NCBI GenBank assembly: GCA_023653785.1
Contig: JAMKCH010007166.1
Location: forward strand, 1-64,000
Length of the DNA stretch: 64,000 nucleotides
Direction: 5' to 3'
From: Ophioderma brevispina
Taxonomy: Eukaryota > Echinodermata > Ophiuroidea > Amphilepidida > Ophiodermatidae
Below the pieces are notes generated by a model. It saw only the letters and a list, made by a program, of their open reading frames with translations, made no database searches and was not told the DNA's origin. The position numbers and the translations under genes were made by a program. Of this stretch, positions 10,501-20,029 are shown in pieces (position 1 is the stretch's first letter; every line of letters starts with the position of its first letter).

Positions 10501-11745
10501 CAGAACAAGTTCACCCAAAACGTTGCCATTCAGTTACTTTTTAACTGACTTTAAAGGTTTGTCAACGTGATGCGTTTGACTTGTATGTTGGCCATTAGTG
10601 TTGCTTCGGACCTCATTGTCAATCATGCTACCACTAATTTTTAACAAATCTTTCACTCTATTTTTCATTTAGAAATCCTCGTCTTTATGCCGTCAAGGAA
10701 CGACGAAGACGGTGACGACGTTCTCGTTGCCGACGTGCCTCGATCACTATCAAGCACCGACGACGATGGTCCCGACGACGTCCTCAGAGCCTTCAGTGGT
10801 GAAAACGACGACGACGAAGCCGACCGAGACTCCACTGGAGGCAGCGCATCTGGAGTAAGTCTTTCTTATTCCGCCGGGTCCTCCGAGATTTTGAACGTAG
10901 ACGCAGCTTCAGTAGATTCTGTACACAGTGCAAATAACGACGAAGGCGTGACCAGCGATTTTACTAGCTACACCCAGCGTACGGCATTCATGCTGGAACA
11001 CGGTGGAATAGCACCGCCTAATGGGAGGCCAGTGTTAAACTTGGATGGGTTCTTTAATGGTAGGGACGATCATGAATCCAGTGGAGAGGAGTATCTCCCA
11101 GGGGAAAAATCTATCTTCACCAGGAATGTTTCAAAGTTGTCCTTTTTTAGACCTGAACACTGGGGTTATGCAAACCCTGATCAAACATCTCAAGATATGA
11201 AACCATTACCTCCAAGGCAGCAACAGCGGGAATGTGGTGAAAAAGTGGATGGCAAGACGTATACCAAACTTAAGAACTTGACCATTTCAAAGCATGCTAT
11301 GAAGATCAAGAGTAAAATGGACAATAAGAAATCCTCCCGATCCACCACGACGTCATCATCACAGGATCAAGCTAATAAGGATTTAGCTCCCAAAAAGCGT
11401 CTCAGAAGATTATCGGCTTTACCTCATGACATCTACTCTCTGACCACACAGCAAGTATTAGACCTTCTTAAACTCCTTGACCTGTCTGATTTCGCACCGA
11501 TGTTTGCCTTTGATCGAATCGACGGACGGATACTAGGCAAGCTTACTGCAGACGAACTAATTACCAAATATGGAATGATGGAAGACCAGGCCGCTAAACT
11601 ATTAGCTCATGTGAATAGGCAGGACCTTGCGAAAGACGACGATCGTTCATTGACTTCCTACCAAACTACAAATGGGGCATTGGACGTTGACTACCAACAA
11701 AAGCCATCTACAGCAGATATCAATTATACGAATCGCTATTTTTAA
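4390..11745 (+). CDS. Gene A: CABIT + SAM adaptor, GAREM-like, five exons
   Basis: Proposed join: 4390-4536, 6221-6347, 7693-7881, 9382-9549, 10673-11745, giving 1704 nt (567 codons plus stop) with every exon phase matching. Residues about 15-210 form a CABIT-like module with motifs VKEDGDSLRTRQ, DSKGRHFSFPI, FEVFSD and LPKKVQ. An acidic serine-rich region follows, then a SAM domain at about 467-529 containing RIDGRILGKLT. CABIT plus C-terminal SAM is the layout of GAREM proteins, which link receptor tyrosine kinases to Grb2/MAPK signalling in the cytoplasm. A PLPPRQ motif and a C-terminal YTN (Grb2 SH2-type YxN) fit that role; the function is inferred. Two oddities: TAG in frame at 4483-4485, and a GC donor after exon 3. 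The CABIT part is shorter than is usual in GAREM, so an exon may have been missed. Confidence 0.75.
4710..5780. repeat. Imperfect minisatellite with palindromic core CTATCTACTGTAGATAG
   Basis: The phrase GTGCTATCTACTGTAGATA recurs, whole or damaged, near 4717, 4870, 5217, 5337 and 5713. It is followed by variants of ACATTTCATCTTATCTATTAGAGATAGCATATTACCATG. About 300 bp of unrelated sequence (about 4915-5205) and a 320-bp element (5360-5679) interrupt the array. Each unit can fold on itself. Confidence 0.7.
5360..5679. mobile_element. G-rich inverted-repeat element (GGGGGTGCG family), copy 1
   Basis: Sequence between two copies of ATTTGTAGA (5351-5359 and 5680-5688), which look like a 9-bp target duplication. 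The ends are related in inverse: GGGGCCTAGCCGGAGGGG on the left, and on the right CCTGGCTACGGGCCT preceded by CGCACCCCCCC. The inside has repeated AAAAGGTCCAC phrases shared with 56125-56412. No coding sequence. Confidence 0.7.
5772..5955 (+). repeat. CAT microsatellite followed by TC-rich tract
   Basis: Short CAT repeats (about 5777-5812, interrupted by CGTCGCCGT) run into a pyrimidine-rich stretch of TCTC and CCCTCCCT. The open frame across it is a by-product of the low complexity. Confidence 0.8.
6221..6347 (+). CDS. Gene A exon 2 (CABIT module)
   Basis: The acceptor TTCGCAG| and donor ACTT|GTAAGTAT bound 127 nt, starting in phase 0 and leaving one base. It reads IIRIIKWLTQQRIIAKDSKG and then RHFSFPIQFPVPFEVFSDKKRT with no stop. 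The pattern of hydrophobic strands followed by 'KGRHFSFPI ... FEV' is typical of the first half of a CABIT domain. It joins exon 3 through a split codon T|TA (Leu). Confidence 0.8.
6366..6410 (+). repeat. GTT microsatellite in gene A intron 2
   Basis: Interrupted GTT/TTG repeats immediately after exon 2. They produce a poly-valine open frame that is not a gene. Confidence 0.85.
6411..7692 (+). other. Rest of gene A intron 2
   Basis: AT-rich, with no repeat or exon recognised. It ends in the acceptor TTTCATTTTACACAG at 7692. Confidence 0.5.
7693..7881 (+). CDS. Gene A exon 3 (CABIT module), followed by GC donor
   Basis: 189 nt between the acceptor TTACACAG and the donor ATTATG|GCAAGT. It begins by completing a split codon and leaves one base. 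Key residues: LMEIARDHKLPKKVQ early and IYLHGNAVNYG late. Gene B exon 60914-61102 has the same length and phases and similar landmarks (LREI...LPREVQ, TYLQGN). Taking the GC donor keeps the frame into exon 4 (Y-G-S-I-D-P). The GT at 7864 would shorten the exon relative to its paralogue; the GT at 7872 would shorten it by 10 nt and break the frame. Confidence 0.85.
8039..9148. mobile_element. 1.1-kb TTAA-flanked inverted-repeat element in gene A intron 3
   Basis: The left end TTAA|AGCAATATTAGCACATTTTT (8035 on) and the right end GTGCTAATATTGCT|TTAA (to 9152) are inverse copies. The homology runs on through GAAGAGCGCCCCCAATTTTT for about 60 bp. TTAA at both sides is the target duplication used by piggyBac-type elements. 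The inside shows a 146-bp-spaced duplication of GGGGGGTAGGACATGCC (8517 and 8664) and an inverse copy, TGTCCTACCCCCCTGA, near 9079. That suggests a second element nested within. No transposase frame. Confidence 0.8.
9382..9549 (+). CDS. Gene A exon 4 (end of CABIT module)
   Basis: 168 nt from the acceptor TTTTTTCAG to the donor CCAAA|GTAAAT. It reads SIDPTVINIPIHESLELRVG and then QRLKNGDQSEWNKLLKDL. Gene B exon 63174-63341 has the same length and phases and a matching opening (LDTMVVNIPIYAPVQVYVA) and donor context (AACCAAA|GTAA). The exon joins exon 5 through the split codon A|AA (Lys). Confidence 0.85.
9640..10365. repeat. AAGAACC-rich repeat in gene A intron 4
   Basis: Runs of AAGAACC/GGTTCTTT occur at 9640-9710 and 10118-10345, including TTGGTTCTTTAAAGAACCTTTG, which is self-complementary. 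About 400 bp of unrelated AT-rich sequence lies between the two parts, as if inserted. A related copy is at 42735-42850. Probably a diverged MITE family; ends not resolved. Confidence 0.5.
10673..11745 (+). CDS. Gene A exon 5: acidic region, SAM domain, C-terminus
   Basis: The acceptor TTTTTCATTTAG is followed by K-I-L-V-F-M-P-S-R and an open frame to TAA at 11743-11745. The first part is acidic and repetitive (DEDGDDV, DDDGPDDV, NDDDEAD). Next come PLPPRQ (about 11203) and KKRLRRLSAL (about 11391), a basic stretch with an RRLS kinase-type site. The SAM domain spans about 11440-11628: LTTQQVLDLLKLLDL, then FDRIDGRILGKLTADEL. The protein ends NYTNRYF, supplying a YxN motif. GAC-rich codon use makes this the least AT-rich coding stretch in the window. 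Confidence 0.9.
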
Positions 11746-12171
11746 AGAACAACATTTTGCACAAGAAGACGGTTCTGATAACAAAATGAGTCCTAAATGC
11801 CTACATGTTTTCAGAAGATCCCAGACACTTCAAGTTGCACTCACATCTAGAAAGAGAAACGGGAGATATATGACTAAAGGAATTAATATAAACTATTAGG
11901 TTATATAATAACCACTATTTTCTGATTTTTAGTACTTTTAAGGCACAAGTTACATATTCTGTATGGTGCCAAGCTCGGCTATTTTTTCTTTCATTTTTTT
12001 CAATTTTTTAAAAATTATACGTTTCCATGACCATTTTAAAAGGCATTCAAATGAGTTCAACCAGTCTTAGGTCATTCTAGTAGCCATCTCCCAACGTTGG
12101 ACCAACGGACGCTACTATAATGACCCAACGTTGTTTTGTCTGGTGGGCCAACATTGGCACAAAGTCTCCAG
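11746..12171 (+). other. 3' flank of gene A
   Basis: Presumed 3'UTR and beyond. No AATAAA signal stands out close to the stop. Around 12090-12165 the phrase CCAACGTTGG and variants recur (CCCAACGTTGGACC, CCAACATTGG), probably a short palindromic repeat element. Confidence 0.4.
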
Positions 12172-12726
12172 ATAGCAATTCCGTGGAGAGCAGAGCATCA
12201 TTTCTCATTGGTATTTGTCTTCTATGAAGGTTAATTTAGCGGAGGTGCCCCTCGTGAAAGTGTGAGCGGAATCCAGGAGGGGAAAAATTCATAATACAGG
12301 TCAAAAATGACAAATTCTTGGATTGCTGTAAAAAGGCAACCGAAGTGTTCGTCTTGTTACAATTAAGGATTAAAAAATATGTTAGATGGTGCAAAATATT
12401 TTTGTTGCAGTCTTTGAGGAAAGATGAACAATTTGAGCCCATTTTTGAAGAAATTGGAGCAATAGTTAAGATTTAACCTTTCGTGATGACCTTTGACATT
12501 GACATAACCATAAGTTGTAACAAGACGAACACTTTGGTTGCCTTTTTACAGTAATCCAAGCATTTTTAATGTTTGACCCCTGTATTGTGAAGTCCCCCCT
12601 TCCTGGATTCCGCCCACACTTTCATGAGGGTCAACCCGCAAATTTGTTATTATTAATATTAACCTTCACAGAAGACAAATCCACTGAGAAATGGTGCTCT
12701 GCTCTCCACGGTCACAGAATTGCTCC
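12172..12726. mobile_element. Foldback element, family D copy 1
   Basis: The left arm has GCAATTCCGTGGAGAGCAGAGC, then CTTCTATGAAGGTTAAT, GTGAGCGGAATCCAGGAGGGG and GGATTGCTGTAAAAAGGCAACC. It returns inverted in the right arm ending GAATTGCTCC, with the order preserved. Arms are about 250 bp and the loop is small. The same sequence family occurs at 28804-29642. Confidence 0.8.
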
Positions 12727-12934
12727 AAATGACCCAACTAAGTCATAAGATATATAAGGTTGAATGTGACATTTTTTTATGTCAAAGAAATCATGAAGTG
12801 CCAATAAATGACGACAAATCACGTATTGGTCCAAGCATGTAATAAAACGAGGCTGACCGGTTGTGACCAGGTTGCAGCCGATAACCTTTGTTTTTCAAAA
12901 AGAGTTTTTAATTAAACAAAACCCGTTTATCGAT

Positions 12935-13985
12935 TAAAAGAAATGCTCCTTTGTATGCAATTAAAACGGGATTTTGTTCGGTTCCGTGAATCGTGCAGTG
13001 GTGTAAAAGAACAATCAATGTAGACATTTTACTTTTTAAAAACCACGTTGGCTTTTTTATTGGATAGTTTTATTTAGTCAATCACCATTACCAAACCAAT
13101 GGAGGTATTAAACAATTTCATTATTGTTTGTACACAGTCTAAGTCAAATTCATTACTCAGTATCAATATACCCCCAAACCTAATTTTTATCGTTTGTCCT
13201 CGCTGGTTTGCGAAATGAGTCACTTTCTCAAAAAAAAAAAAATTGAAGAAGACGAAAATAGCACTCGCATTAACTTTAGAGAGGTGATATCCGTCGTGAC
13301 ATTGGTCATAAATTTATACCAATAAAGGAAAGGATGGTTGGTGTTCAAGCCTCATTTTGACTTTCAACGAGTGTATTTTTTATGGTTCTAAACTAAAACC
13401 CTCTGCCGAAACTGGAGTATAAGGCCAAGACATCAAGACCGGTTTGAATTTTTCTTATGCTACATAGATTTTATTATCAAATGTGAAATTATAACTTTTC
13501 AATTATGTTGATATCACACAAGATACATTTATACCCATTTTTATTTGTTTCAATAAAGAAATCCTTGAAGTTGGTTTCATGACAACTTCTTGACTCGGGA
13601 TGGCCAAAGTGACCCAACAGGTGTCGCAGACAATTGGCCATAACTCTTCAACCATGACCCCCAAATAACACAAACTAAAAGTCTCATGAAAGCTGGCACA
13701 CTCCTAAAAAGAATCATTAACTTCCAGTTGAGGTGAACTAGATTTTTGGCCAAAAACAAAGAATCTTTGATTGCATAGTTTTTTGGACATTCTCTGTATT
13801 TTTATTGCCACTTCTTGCACTTTGTTCCGTTATATGCTACAAAATCCAGTCATACGTTCATTATGTATAAAATTGTGGAATTATTGTACAATGTGGCACA
13901 GAAGCTTGAGCACCTTTCGCTGGGGGCAATTAATTTTGAGCCAAGGACAATCATCAGATCATCTTCTGTGGAGTAGAGGTAGCTA
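12935..13985. mobile_element. 1.05-kb interspersed element, copy 1
   Basis: Matches 20480-21505 from GAAATGCTCCTTTGTATGCA to TGTGGAGTAGAGGTAG with many small indels. Shared internal landmarks: CCACGTTGGCTTTTTTATTGG, TATCCGTCGTGACATTGGT and ACCCAACAGGTGTCG. The other copy sits inside a DIRS reverse transcriptase, so this is an independent mobile sequence. No long frame and no inverted ends. Confidence 0.8.
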
Positions 13986-14686
13986 GCTAGTAATAACGCT
14001 ATCAGAGACCCATACCATCAGCGATTCTTTCTTCAAAATAGAAACAAATCGCGCCCTCCTAAGTCACATTTTTTGCAACTGTTGTATTGAAAATTTTGTA
14101 TAACGACCCTTGGAAATCGTCATCCTGAGCAGTGTGCGCCTGGGGAAAACTAGCGGGAATACAACGCCGTCCTTTTCTAAGGAAATGACATTTTTGTGCA
14201 TGCATTGTGTTACTTCAGTCGTAAATGGCATCAAAACCGCTTTAAAATGTTTTTTTTGTCTGTTTTTTTTACAAAGAACGTAGATAAAGTGGTTATATGA
14301 CCGAAAACTAAAGACACTTAGAGACAAAATGGGGCATTTTAAATTTTGGTAAAAATTACTGATTGTGGCTTTATTTTGGGAAAGCAAATCAGTCTTTTAA
14401 ACGTTGCTGTGTAGGTCTGTTAAAAAGCTGATCACCAATCGCTGGTCTCATCAGCCATCAGATGGCACAATCAGGTTTTTCAAAACTGGCCCGTTTGATT
14501 GCTCCAGGTTCAGTGGATGTCGAAATCTATAGCCTTAAGGGTTTGATGTGCCCACTATTTTATACTAACCAAGTCGATATCAGCTTGAGGTGGGTTAGTT
14601 ACTAGTATCATTTTCAAGGATAGCAATATTTTAGACCATCCAAAACGACATTTCTCTGGTCCCAATTCTGCGCTTCTCTATTTAGC
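13986..14686. other. Unassigned stretch
   Basis: Contains an open frame of 107 codons on the minus strand (14064-14387) with no recognisable domain and AT-driven composition. No repeat ends were found. Confidence 0.4.
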
Positions 14687-15614
14687 CCCTGAGCTAGCAA
14701 CATTTGTAAAACCATCCTCAAGTACAAAAGGTTTGTTTGAGTGATTAAATAGGTTGACAGAAGACTGACCGGAACACCTAAACGCTATTCTTAGAGTGCC
14801 CAGGCAAGTGGTGCCGTAAGGAGAGGGGGCCAAAACAAGTTTTGTACAGGGTCCAAATTTGTAAATTGATCCAATCTGTTGAAAAGCAACCCCATTTTAT
14901 GTGTCCTAACCATAAGGATCAGAAAAGGTATCTTTTGGAATATATACAAGCCTAAAGTTTCAGAAGTATTGTCTAAAAACCAGCAAAAATCAATAATAAG
15001 GTTCAATTTCAGTTGTACAGGTTCAATTGGAAAATTTGCCTCCGATGTTGGATAAAAATGTGCAAATTCTTGGTGGAGTTCATAGGATTAAAATAAGGAA
15101 TAGTTTTTGACTGTCTTAATGCTTAGTTCCGCTGTAGGGGAACAGAGGTCCACGTCCTTTTGCATTCAATGGGGCTGATCTTGTTACCCCCCTACTTTCT
15201 TAAGCAGCATTTGAACCTCAAAATATCCATATTTTATCTATGATCTCCACCAATAATTTTGCACCATTTTTTATCCAAATCGTAGCAATTTTAAAATTGA
15301 CACCTGTACCACTGAATTGACCCTTTTTTTGATTTTTCCTGTTTTTAGGCCTATAACTCTGAAACTTTAGGCTGTACATATTACAAACTATACCTTTTGC
15401 TGATCCTTATGGTATACACATAACATTGTTGCTTTTCAACTGAGTTGGATCATTTCAAATTTGACCCCTGTACAACTTTGTTTGGCCCCCTTTCCTAAGG
15501 CACACTTGTGGCACTTTAAAAATCATTTTTCAGGGGTTCCTGTCATCCTGTCAACATATTAATCACTCAAACCTTTGTACTTGAGATGTGTTTCTAATGT
15601 GTGCTAGCTCCTGG
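14687..15614. mobile_element. Foldback element, 'GTACAGGG' family
   Basis: Arms of about 430 bp: the left arm includes CTCAAGTACAAAAGGTTTGT, GTTGACAG and GGGGGCCAAAACAAG, then TTGAAAAGCAAC and ATAAGGATCAG. The right arm repeats these inverted, from 15185 to CTAGCTCCTGG at 15613. The loop is about 15125-15185. Half-arms of the same family occur at 44765-45060. Confidence 0.85.
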
Positions 15615-16239
15615 TTATTAGGCCGCAGGAAGTGTTTGCTTTAATGTCATGACAAAAAGTCCGCCAAATGTGGTCTACCACATTAATTAACAAACTGTCC
15701 TATGGACCAATTTAGTACATATTTTGGTTTCTATAGTTTCAACGGCTGGACCGTTTTTAACTCAAAATTTGTAATCAGATGTTTTTGATGACGTTCTTCC
15801 ATGTAAGGGGGAAACATCTATGAAAAATCGTATAATGATCGGGTCACCCACCTTTAACGGAATAAAAGCACAGGTATATCCAAGTAGGTGCGAAGTGGGT
15901 ATAGGCCTAGTTTATCTGAAGATCATTATCTTCATGGTGGGACAACCCCTTCAAATATATATAAAACAATAAAAAAAATCATTAAAAAGGTGATATTCTT
16001 TTAGATTAATAATTTATGACGCTAGCATTGTCTACCTTTTTGTCTGGACAAAGGTAGACAACTGTCTACCGTCATGTAATTTGTTCGGAAAATCAATTTT
16101 TAAAAAAAACCGTCAAACCTGTTAATTTCACTGATTTCGTATATATTATTTAAACCATTGTATCATTCATTTGATCCGCAATGTGTGTGTGTTCTTGGAG
16201 CAGGCGCAGAATACATAGGGGCCTTATATAAGGAATTCT
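15615..16239. other. Unassigned stretch between foldbacks
   Basis: AT-rich, no coding character. A small inverted pair, GTCTACCTTTTGTC/GACAAAGGTAGAC, lies near 16030-16060. Confidence 0.4.
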
Positions 16240-17120
16240 TTTACCAACCCCCACTACATAATAGGGTTCACCTTTTGGTAGTTATGGACCCTCTACATCA
16301 ATGCGGTGAGTTAGCCTCAATTGGTGGGTATCACTTCTTTTTCATAGGGGCCAATTTAAGTTTACACAGGGGTCACATTTTAAAATTGCCCCAATCATTT
16401 TTGAAAATGTATGCCATATTGGTCCTCTAATCATAATGATCCACCTACGACCATTGGTTTTGGAGTTAAAGGGTCATTAAACATGAACGAAAATGGTAAA
16501 AAAGTCAATCTCAATTTGTACAAGGGGTCAACATTAAAGTTAATCCTGATTATATTTTAATACGTGCAAATTATTGCCTGAGGCGGGGACTCCCCAATAA
16601 GTTAGTTTTGAATTATGTTAGTGTTTAACTTACGGAGATATGGGTCAAAGAAGCGGCAATCCAATTGGATTATGTTTGCCCTATGACCGATTTTGTCATA
16701 GCATGATAACTATGCATTGCAAAGGTGGTACAAACTGTTCCTTATTTTGACACATTAGCCTAGATGAACAACTTATTTAATTGTTTATCAAAATTGGAGC
16801 AACTTCTGATTTTGACCCCCTGTGTGACCTTTTTTTTTACATTTAGCCATTTTACCCGATACTTTCCCAAACCATAATGATCAAGATGATACAAACTATA
16901 CATTTTTTGGAATCCAGATGGCTAGACAAACAATGTGGCACACATTTCAACATAATTGGAGCATTTTTAAAGTTTGAGAACGCCTTTGTAACCTTAAAAA
17001 TTGCCCCTGATTAACAAGTGACCCAACAATCTGAGAGTACTAACTACCATAAGTCTTGATATAGAGGGTCCATACTAACTACCAAAGGTGTCAAAACCTT
17101 TTTCTGTGTGAGGGTAAAAC
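16240..17120. mobile_element. Foldback element, 'TATGGACCCTCTA' family copy 1
   Basis: The left arm ACCTTTTGGTAGTTATGGACCCTCTA returns inverted as TAGAGGGTCCATACTAACTACCAAAGGTGT near 17065-17095. Outside these, TTTTACC...CCC and GAGGGTAAAA pair. Arms are roughly 350 bp and diverged. A close relative is at 45665-46155. Confidence 0.75.
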
Positions 17121-17925
17121 GATGAATGTTTGTATTCCGTTTGCACCGGCGCGTGAAGCGGTCGGATAATACAACACGACGACAAGATTCTTTATGCGTG
17201 ATCCCTCATACCCTAACTCTACTGGCTTTTTTTGTAGTTTTAAAACTCAACTAAGAATGTATAATGATTCATCTTTAAAAAAAATGCAAAGAGTTTTAGA
17301 TGGCAAAATCAGAATGAACAGTGTAAATGCTTTACTTACTGTTGTGAAAATATTGTATTGCGCTTTTTATTGGTACACCAACCATAGACCGTGCTCATTT
17401 GAAAGAAGTGACTTTTAATTTCAACGAACATAACGTTAGAGTATTAGATCCTGCGTGGTGTGCGTCTAATGCAAAGGTCGTGGGTTCAGTCTTCAGGCAT
17501 AAATTTTAATTCATTATTATATTTAGAGTTGAGATTGCAATAATTAAGCATATTAAGCCAAAATAGGTCAAATCAAATAGTTTGTTACTATAATTCTGTA
17601 TACTATCGGAAAAAGGTTACAATATTTTCCCAATATAAATTGCTTTCCATATCAAGTATGTACTAGTCAACTCACACATTTCTTTTACTGTAATTTATTA
17701 CCAAAACAATGACATATTAAAATCATATTATATCAAATCGTATTTTATTTCTCAAACTCTGAAGAACAATCCTGTTATTTAGAATTACTGATGTCGTATT
17801 TTATCATTTTCAACTTGGCTAAGGTGTAAAATCGGTCCACAAATAACCAACAAAAAATCTGCTCAATGATTTCTTATCTAAAGAAAAAATCTGCTCAATG
17901 ATCTTATCGTGATCATTAAACCATT
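17121..17925. other. AT-rich stretch with a tRNA-like scar
   Basis: No gene recognised. Near 17440-17500 a phrase resembling a tRNA B-box (CGTGGGTTCAGTC) may be an old SINE head. Confidence 0.35.
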
Positions 17926-18117
17926 AAATCTTGAGTTCGAGCCCCGTTGTGGACCCAACACCGACAGATGGTATCTATCGCTCCTCTGCCAGCCCCTTGC
18001 GTTTTCACTCGGTTGTAGGAGCGTCCGTGCCTGGTTAACTGAGGGTTGCCGTTCGAGTCCGGCAAAGTGAACATTTTTTTTTTAAATTTTGTGTGCGCTG
18101 GCCATCTCCAGGGAAAT
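17926..18117 (+). repeat. tRNA-derived repeat abutting the DIRS element
   Basis: Shows GAGTTCGAGCCCC (about 17933) and GCCGTTCGAGTCCGGC (about 18050), both B-box-like, then a T-run and GTGCGCTGGCCATCTCCAGGG (18092-18113). The last phrase is also at 32780-32803, where it ends another element. The DIRS terminus begins just after it, so the retrotransposon probably inserted beside or into this repeat. Confidence 0.5.
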
Positions 18118-18176
18118 ATTTCATTTCGTAATACACGAAGAGATCCCCTGAGATCGGCGCCCTGCGCATGCGCGTC
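18118..18176 (+). repeat. Left inverted terminus of the DIRS element
   Basis: Two blocks: ATTTCATTTCGTAATACACG...GAGATCCCCTGAG (18118-18152) and CGGCGCCCTGCGCATGCGCG...TC (18155-18176). The first pairs with 24220-24254, the second with 24424-24445. Confidence 0.85.
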
Positions 18177-18326
18177 AGAACAGCCTTACGTTTGCTAAAC
18201 GTTAATACGTTTCGTCAGATATCACTCGAGAAATTACTAATTTTCAGCGCTATAATTAGCGAAAGTTTCGTATAATTACGAATTTCTGTGAAACATTATT
18301 GTTCTCATCATAGTTTGAGAACTATT

Positions 18327-19710
18327 ATGGCGGATAAATCCGCAAACAAACCCGTGGAGGCGGATGAAAGTGACGCCATGTGGGTCCAGATCGTCCCACT
18401 GCAAACCCTCCGAATTCGGAAAGGAGTACGAACAAAACGCAAGCGAAGCCGCTGCCGAAAATCGCCACCAAATCGAAGACTTCAGCCAAAAGCATGAAAT
18501 AAAAACTGACTGCAAATGGGTCGGAAAAAATTCCAAAACCCAAAAACCAAACCGCTGATAAGACGTCGGCAAAATCGCGGGTAGATGCTCGCTTCACGGC
18601 TTCCAAGAGCAGTCCCAGTGACAATGAAGCAATATTGGCTGCGGAATTTAAAACAGTGATACATACAAGTACAGCAACAACAAGCCCATATCTACAGTCA
18701 CTACAGAGGCAACGATGATCCAAAGAGTGGACCATATAACTGGGATGACCTCAATATGTTTGAGGATTTGGTTTAGAAGATCCTGATGATGATTTGATTT
18801 CACAAGGAGTCATCAAATGTTGATGCTTGAAAATGACTTGGCCGGGAAAGGACCCTTCCCAGGCAGTTGATAAAAAACCAACACTCAAGGTTGATAGTGG
18901 TACCGATAAGAAGTGAAAATGCTAACATTAGACCCAATATTGACTTGGGCTTGATGCACGGTTGCTCAACAGAGATAGCAGGTGAGCCAATGATGTAATT
19001 TAGCGATTAGTCTACGATATTTGGTCCACCAGAATCAATGCACAGGTGCTTCAAGAAAACATTGAAAGATATGGTCGACGGCAAACTGGCGATGTTTCGA
19101 TCAAGCCAAAACGTGAATCAGCAAATATGGGATAATCTGAAATCGCGGACCAGATCAGTTGATCTCAAAGCCACAGAAAGGTGCAACGCTCACTCATAAA
19201 AGGGGTGACGGCATTTGTGGGGGTTCTAGATACCTCACTAGCCCACAAGCAGATGCCTTGGTCATTGCTTGGTTAATGCCAACTATGAACTCAACATGCT
19301 TAGACGCGAGCGTTGATTAAGCCAAACCTGAATGCAAGATTCCACTATCTTTGCAAACCTCCCAAGCTGAAGGTAACTGAATACCGTTTGGGGGATAACT
19401 GCCACAACAGCTCAAAGATTACAAAGAGGAGCAAAAAGCAGCGAACTACGAGGCAGGCAAGGCCAAGCTATAATCATTATGCATCTAATGCAGCTCAACA
19501 GCCTGGCCGAGAGGCACTCAGGGGCGCAGATATGGACAGCGGCCCATATTGTTTTAGCCTCCAAATCAGCTACAAATACGGCCCTCCAAAACTGATCCTT
19601 TGCTCAGAGGTTCCAACAGCAACGCCGCAGGTCAACACAGAAGCCGCCGCAATGCCCCGGCCCCAGCACGGATACCACGCCAAGCAAGCGAATAGTTGGG
19701 AAAGATGATG
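18327..19710 (+). pseudogene. DIRS gag-like ORF remnant
   Basis: Starts at ATG 18327 (MADKSANKPVEADES) and loses frame repeatedly. Coding-like pieces continue to about 19708, where a frame of 131 residues ends (about 19313-19708; contains RSKKQRTTRQARPSYNHY and a proline/alanine-rich tail). Its position before the RT and its basic/proline-rich make-up suggest a capsid-like protein. No zinc knuckle was seen. The long minus-strand frames over it are shadows. Confidence 0.6.
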
Positions 19711-20029
19711 CAGCAGAGGTAGGTGATCCTACAACAACTGGGCCCAGGCATGGTTCAGAAATTGCAAGGTTCATGTACTATCTACCATGCCCCCCAAGAT
19801 TGGGGGTGGACTAAAACAATTTAGTAAAGAATGGAAAAATATACATCCGACCCATCCATCCTTTCAGGTAGTTACATGGTTATAAATTAGAATTTGAAAA
19901 TGAACCACCAATTGCAGTTGATTAAATCTGACCATATTAATTTAACAGATGATGAAAGGTCAGCAGTTGATATTGAAATTGCAAAACTAAATGAGCAAGA
20001 GTCATAGAACGTACGACACCAGAATATGG

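Noticed and set aside
14064..14387. 107-codon minus-strand gene
   Set aside because: No domain or codon bias; lies in AT-rich sequence between repeats.
18325..18735. 136-codon minus-strand open frame
   Set aside because: It is antisense to the DIRS gag-like region and has no recognisable motif; the plus-strand element explains it.
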